A stretch of 43,987 bases of DNA from an uncultured Collinsella sp. (GTDB taxonomy: Bacteria > Actinomycetota > Coriobacteriia > Coriobacteriales > Coriobacteriaceae). Positions 40,869-43,987 of the stretch are shown one piece after another; position 1 is the stretch's first letter; every line of letters starts with the position of its first letter. The notes under the pieces are model-generated. The model was not told the origin of the DNA. It did no database searches and saw nothing but the letters and a program-made list of their open reading frames with translations. The DNA lies in assembly GCA_902497065.1 (NCBI GenBank), contig CABVDH010000015.1, positions 1 through 43,987 on the forward strand. Reading direction: 5' to 3'. A program made the position numbers and the translations under genes.

Positions 40869-42584
40869 CTATTGTGCCGAGCCCGCGACGGGCTCAAAAT
40901 GCTTGTCCTTCACGGCTGCCGCCAAGCGATCGGCCAGATTGCGTACGCGCGGATCCAAGCGCGCGGCGCCCGGGTTGACAAAGAAGCGGGCCGTGCAGTC
41001 CATGATGCGGCCGGTGATGACCAGGTCGTTGTCGCGCAGTGTGGCGCCCGTGGCGGTAATGTCCACGATGCGATCGGTCATGCCGACAATGGGGCCCAGC
41101 TCGATGTTGCCGTGCAGCGAAACGATGTCGGCGTTCACGCCGCGCTCGGCATACCAGGCACTCGCGATGCGAGGGTACTTGGTTGCCACGCGAAGCGAAC
41201 CGCGGCGGGCATAGTTGCGCTCGGCCCGGCCGGCGCGCCACGCGGGCTCCGCCTCGATAAAGGTGCACAGGCCGTAGCCCAGATCGACCAGCTGCAGTAG
41301 GTTGAGGTCTGCCTCGATAAGCGAGTCCCGGCCGCAGATGCCGCAATCGGCACCGCCGCAGCCCACAAAGGCGGGCGCATCGCTGGGACGCACGATGACA
41401 AACTCGATATCGCCGACCGTGCCCTCGCCGGCACGCGCGTCGCGACCGCGCACGATCAGGTGACGACCGGGGTCACGCAGTTCAGAGACGTCCAGACCCG
41501 CGGCCTCGAGCACGTCGAGCGTATCGGCCTTAAGCGAGCCCTTGGGCACGGCGATGCGCAGCGGACCCTCGGCGCCACGGCCCGCGGCGTGATCACCATC
41601 GGAAGCGGCTTCCTCGGCCGAGGTACGCGCGGCCTCCAGACGCTCGAGCGAAAAGGCGAAGCCCGCCGCCGGCACCTCGATACCGTCGCCAAACGCACCG
41701 GTAAAGATGGAGTCGTAGCGTCCGCCCGAACCGACCGGATCGGGCAGGCCGCCGGCATAGGCCTTAAAGACCAGACCCGTGTAGTAATCAAAAGAATTCA
41801 TGATGGAGAAGTCGAAGGACAGCACCTGGGCGTCCTCGGGAGCCAGGCCCTCGACCAGGGCACGCAGCTCGCGCGTCAGCGGCGCGACGATGCCGGCAGC
41901 CTCCAGCAGCGCATCCACGCGGTCGAGCACCTCGGCACCACCGTGCAGGCGCGGCAGCTCGCTAATGGCGGCCTTGACGACATCGGACTCGGCGCTGGCA
42001 GCCACGCGGGCATCGAGGCCCACAAAGTCGTTGGCGTGCACGCAGCGCAGGGCCTCGGTAGCCAGCTCGCGATTCTCGCATACCGCGAGCAGCTCCTTAA
42101 ACGGACGCACGCTGCCTGCGATAATGCGCGCATCGGGAAGTGCCAGCTCGCGCACGGCCTCGGCGACCAGCGAGACAATCTCGACATCGCCCGAGGTATC
42201 GCCCGCGCCGATAAGCTCAAAGCCCAACTGCGTAAACTGGCGCGAACCACCGGCATTGCGCTGACACTCGCGAACCACCGGCGCCTCGTAACGTAAGCGC
42301 AGAGGCAAGTCGGCAGCGCGCATACGGGTCGAAACCAAGCGCACGATCGGCAGCGTGTTGTCGGGACGGACCACCAGCAGGCGACCGTCATCATCAAAGA
42401 GCTTAAACGGCGTGTCCGCAATGCGGCCGCCTTCCTCGAGCGAACCCTTGTCCTCGAGTAGCGGCGTCTCGACCGGAAGGTAATGATGCTCCCTAAAGCA
42501 GCCCTTCACCGTACATGCGATCTCTTCGCGCGCCTGAGCCTCCTCGGGCAATATGTCCCAGAATCCCCACGGTGTGGCCGTCAT
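40869..42584 (-). CDS. hisZG: fused ATP phosphoribosyltransferase regulatory (HisZ) and catalytic (HisG) subunits
   Basis: 571 residues, first gene of the his operon; makes PR-ATP from ATP and PRPP. Residues 1 to about 322 are HisZ, a catalytically inactive HisRS paralogue (RPDNTLPIVRLV, YYTGLVFKAY, GSGGRYD). An acidic linker (about 323-341) leads to a short-form HisG (342-571): IAVPKGSLKADTLDVLEAAGL and the PRPP loop VDITATGATLRDNDL. Short HisG lacks its own regulatory domain and normally binds separate HisZ; here they are one chain, in the order HisZ then HisG. The HisG part covers about 40869-41561. No stop or second start is seen between the halves. Confidence 0.93.
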   Translation of the reverse strand: MTATPWGFWDILPEEAQAREEIACTVKGCFREHHYLPVETPLLEDKGSLEEGGRIADTPFKLFDDDGRLLVVRPDNTLPIVRLVSTRMRAADLPLRLRYEAPVVRECQRNAGGSRQFTQLGFELIGAGDTSGDVEIVSLVAEAVRELALPDARIIAGSVRPFKELLAVCENRELATEALRCVHANDFVGLDARVAASAESDVVKAAISELPRLHGGAEVLDRVDALLEAAGIVAPLTRELRALVEGLAPEDAQVLSFDFSIMNSFDYYTGLVFKAYAGGLPDPVGSGGRYDSIFTGAFGDGIEVPAAGFAFSLERLEAARTSAEEAASDGDHAAGRGAEGPLRIAVPKGSLKADTLDVLEAAGLDVSELRDPGRHLIVRGRDARAGEGTVGDIEFVIVRPSDAPAFVGCGGADCGICGRDSLIEADLNLLQLVDLGYGLCTFIEAEPAWRAGRAERNYARRGSLRVATKYPRIASAWYAERGVNADIVSLHGNIELGPIVGMTDRIVDITATGATLRDNDLVITGRIMDCTARFFVNPGAARLDPRVRNLADRLAAAVKDKHFEPVAGSAQ

Positions 42585-42620
42585 CTGGTGAGCCTCCTCA
42601 TGCTGTGCTTCGTATAGAGC

Positions 42621-42650
42621 AGAAGACCGGCATAGCTCCGCCGGTCTTCT
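42621..42650 (-). promoter_or_regulatory. his operon leader hairpin
   Basis: A perfect 10-bp stem (AGAAGACCGG / CCGGTCTTCT), 37 bp upstream of hisZG. There is no histidine-codon run and no T-run, so classical attenuation is not supported. It could be a protein-binding or stability element. Confidence 0.5.
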
Positions 42651-42678
42651 GGGTACTTTAGCATACTAGAGTGTTTGC

Positions 42679-42867
42679 GGGGAAAATCGTCCTTTCCGGC
42701 TCACAGCGTATTCATTTGGAAACATAGGGGAAAGCGCGTCCCGCCCGCCAGCCAAAAACTGGGATGCGGTTTCCGGTTGAAGTCCTCAGCGGAAAGTGTG
42801 TCCCATTCTGAGCGCCTGTTCTGGGATGTGCTTTCCGCCAGAAGCCTCAAGCGGAAAGCACGTCCTG
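42679..42867. repeat. cluster of GGAAAGNNNGTCCC palindromes
   Basis: At least five words of the type GCGGAAAGYRYGTCCCA occur in alternating orientation: pair 42727-42742 with 42761-42776, pair 42789-42805 with 42822-42838, and a single at 42851-42867. A shorter version lies at 42679-42699. No ORF in 42585-42910. Confidence 0.75.
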
Positions 42868-42910
42868 TTTCTCAAAAAGCGTCAAACGCCAACTCGGCGC
42901 CCTGTCCCAC

Positions 42911-43747
42911 TTAGGCGCCAATTGCGCGTCGGTACTCCGCCATAACCTGAGCGTCGGCTGCCGCGGGATTGGCGAAATAGCGCCAATCATAGGTCTCGGC
43001 CGAAACAACTCCGCGATAGCCGCGCGCCACCAGCCTATCCAGGTCGGCGCGCATATCGCGGTCGCCGTCACCCCAAGCAAGATGCGTCGTGCCGTCTGCC
43101 GCAACATCGACAAAATGCACGTGGGCGACATCATCGCCAAGCAGATCGAAATAATCGTCGATGGTATCCCCTGCCACCGCCATAGCGCCCAAATCCAGAC
43201 ACGCCTTAAGTGCCGGATGATCAACTGCCTCGATCATGCGCTTCGTGTCGGCCGCCGAGTTCACAATCATCGACTCAACCGGCTGTAGGGCCTCGAGCAC
43301 CAGTCGCACGCCGCGCTCTCCCGCATGCTCGGCAATCGCACGCAGCATCGAGGCGCTGCGACCCCACGCGTCCTCGATCGGCTCGTTCAAAAATGCCCAG
43401 CCGCTCGAGACCATGACCTGCTCGGCTCCAAGTTCCGCCGCGATATCTACAACGTTCTTAAAGTACGCGAGCGTGCGGGCACGCGCCTCATTCCCGCGCG
43501 CCGCGATATTCCACGGCTTGGGGTTGTTCTGTTCGGGACAAAGCCCCACAATCCGAACCCCATACCGCTGCGACAGCTCCCGTACCCGCTCGAGCGAATC
43601 GTATCCATGGCAATCGACATACAGATGCATCGCCCCGGTCCAAAGCTCGCAACACGTGTAGCCCGAAGCCGACGCCGAAGAAAAGAACTCCTCAAGATCA
43701 AAGTAGCGATGGCTGATATTCATAACGGCAAGCTGGGGGTAGCTCAT
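42911..43747 (-). CDS. FrlC-like sugar epimerase/isomerase (xylose-isomerase-like TIM barrel)
   Basis: 278 residues. An AP endonuclease 2/xylose-isomerase-like barrel. Segments such as LCPEQNNPKPWN, GWAFLNEPIEDAWGRSA, VLEALQPVESMIVN, CLDLGAM and VHFVDVAADG with a closing Glu (SAETYDW) resemble FrlC, the fructoselysine/psicoselysine epimerase. Start 43747 has GGAGAG. The partial gene just upstream looks like a SIS-domain deglycase, consistent with use of Amadori products or amino sugars. The exact sugar is not shown; other 3-epimerases share the fold. Confidence 0.75.
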   Translation of the reverse strand: MSYPQLAVMNISHRYFDLEEFFSSASASGYTCCELWTGAMHLYVDCHGYDSLERVRELSQRYGVRIVGLCPEQNNPKPWNIAARGNEARARTLAYFKNVVDIAAELGAEQVMVSSGWAFLNEPIEDAWGRSASMLRAIAEHAGERGVRLVLEALQPVESMIVNSAADTKRMIEAVDHPALKACLDLGAMAVAGDTIDDYFDLLGDDVAHVHFVDVAADGTTHLAWGDGDRDMRADLDRLVARGYRGVVSAETYDWRYFANPAAADAQVMAEYRRAIGA

Positions 43748-43767
43748 AATTACTCTCCAACCCAAAC

Positions 43768-43797
43768 GGGGCCCCGTTCCATATAGGAGCGGGGCCC
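43768..43797 (-). terminator. hairpin between the SIS-domain gene and the epimerase gene
   Basis: Stem GGGCCCCGCTCC / GGAACGGGGCCC around a short loop, one mismatch. The T-run is weak (CGTTTGGG), so readthrough into the epimerase is likely. Confidence 0.6.
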
Positions 43798-43820
43798 AAT
43801 TACACAAACGTTATTTGCTC

Positions 43821-43987
43821 TTAGTAATCGAACTGGTGATAGTAACGACGGTAGTTGAGGTTGTGTTTGGTGACCGTCTCGTAGTAAGCGGCAAGGCGAT
43901 CGGTAATCAGCGAGGAGAGGATCCACGGAGACACGATGACGCGGAACTCGTCGTCAAGGCCGGGGATCGCGAACTCGGCGGTGTCGA
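43821..43987 (-). CDS. SIS-domain sugar isomerase/deglycase, 3' end only
   Basis: The last 55 codons, cut by the window edge. The C-terminus reads ...VSPWILSSLITDRLAAY followed by ...NLNYRRYYHQFDY, the form seen at the end of SIS-domain fructosamine deglycases of the FrlB type. It is on the same strand and immediately upstream of the FrlC-like gene, which supports the reading. Only the C-terminal part can be assessed. Confidence 0.6.
   Translation of the reverse strand, partial: DTAEFAIPGLDDEFRVIVSPWILSSLITDRLAAYYETVTKHNLNYRRYYHQFDY

Noticed and set aside
34469..41300. Very long open frames on the plus strand through the his operon (34469-36649, 37598-39556, 39516-41300)
   Set aside because: Each is opposite several confirmed his genes, crosses their boundaries and has biased composition without domains.
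41562..42584. Histidyl-tRNA synthetase (hisS) reading of the first half of the fusion
   Set aside because: It lacks the anticodon-binding domain, has lost synthetase motifs and continues into HisG in the his operon, so it is HisZ.
42585..42660. Histidine attenuator or T-box in the his leader
   Set aside because: No run of histidine codons, no T-box core and no T-run after the hairpin.

Overview
The window is a chromosomal stretch of roughly 60% G+C from a high-GC Gram-positive, most likely an actinobacterium of the class Coriobacteriia (Collinsella-like). The reasons are codon and base composition, an enolase/DivIC/Ppx neighbourhood preceded by mazG as in Actinobacteria, purH standing alone, a PcrA/UvrD helicase with the RNA-polymerase-binding tail, and many palindromic repeats between genes. 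The genus is inference; no rRNA is present to fix it. There is no prophage, transposase gene or CRISPR array.

Layout. 1-2310: an A+T-rich two-gene cassette (winged-helix regulator plus AbiEii-like nucleotidyltransferase) with its own strong promoter and candidate operator. It is bracketed by near-identical terminators and by inverted copies of a structured repeat. 2314-7237: pcrA, uppP and a universal stress protein. 7439-9163: a short-sensor two-component system. 9334-12919: an aminotransferase/ornithine cyclodeaminase-like operon with a divergent PucR-type regulator. 12938-16280: a hypothetical protein, purH and a GNAT acetyltransferase. 16419-20946: a DUF2207 membrane protein, gluQ (probably leaderless), a metallophosphoesterase and a small membrane protein. 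21107-24115: a 184-bp palindromic element, then a DUF4342/two-component operon. 24191-25651: an orphan PTS IIB with a VOC protein, and a membrane-anchored helical protein. 25683-27683: tRNA-Leu(UAA), a duplicated tRNA-end/terminator block, several repeats and an AAA/DUF4143 ATPase. 27689-33104: ppx, divIC, eno, mazG, yfcE-like and a stand-alone LarC C-terminal domain. 33434-42584: a PHP phosphatase convergent with a complete histidine operon. 42679-43987: a palindrome cluster, then a FrlC-like epimerase and the 3' end of a SIS-domain sugar isomerase/deglycase.

How the genes work together. The his operon (hisZ-G fusion, D, C, B, H, A, F, I, E) encodes every step from PRPP and ATP to histidine except histinol-phosphate phosphatase. 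HisB here has only the dehydratase domain, and the adjacent PHP protein is the obvious candidate for the missing step. The most unusual items are the single-chain HisZ-HisG protein, the bracketed toxin-antitoxin-like cassette, the tRNA-end duplication, and several families of palindromic repeats (TTGCGGTGRAATAG, GGGGAC and GGAAAGNNNGTCCC types) recurring between unrelated genes.
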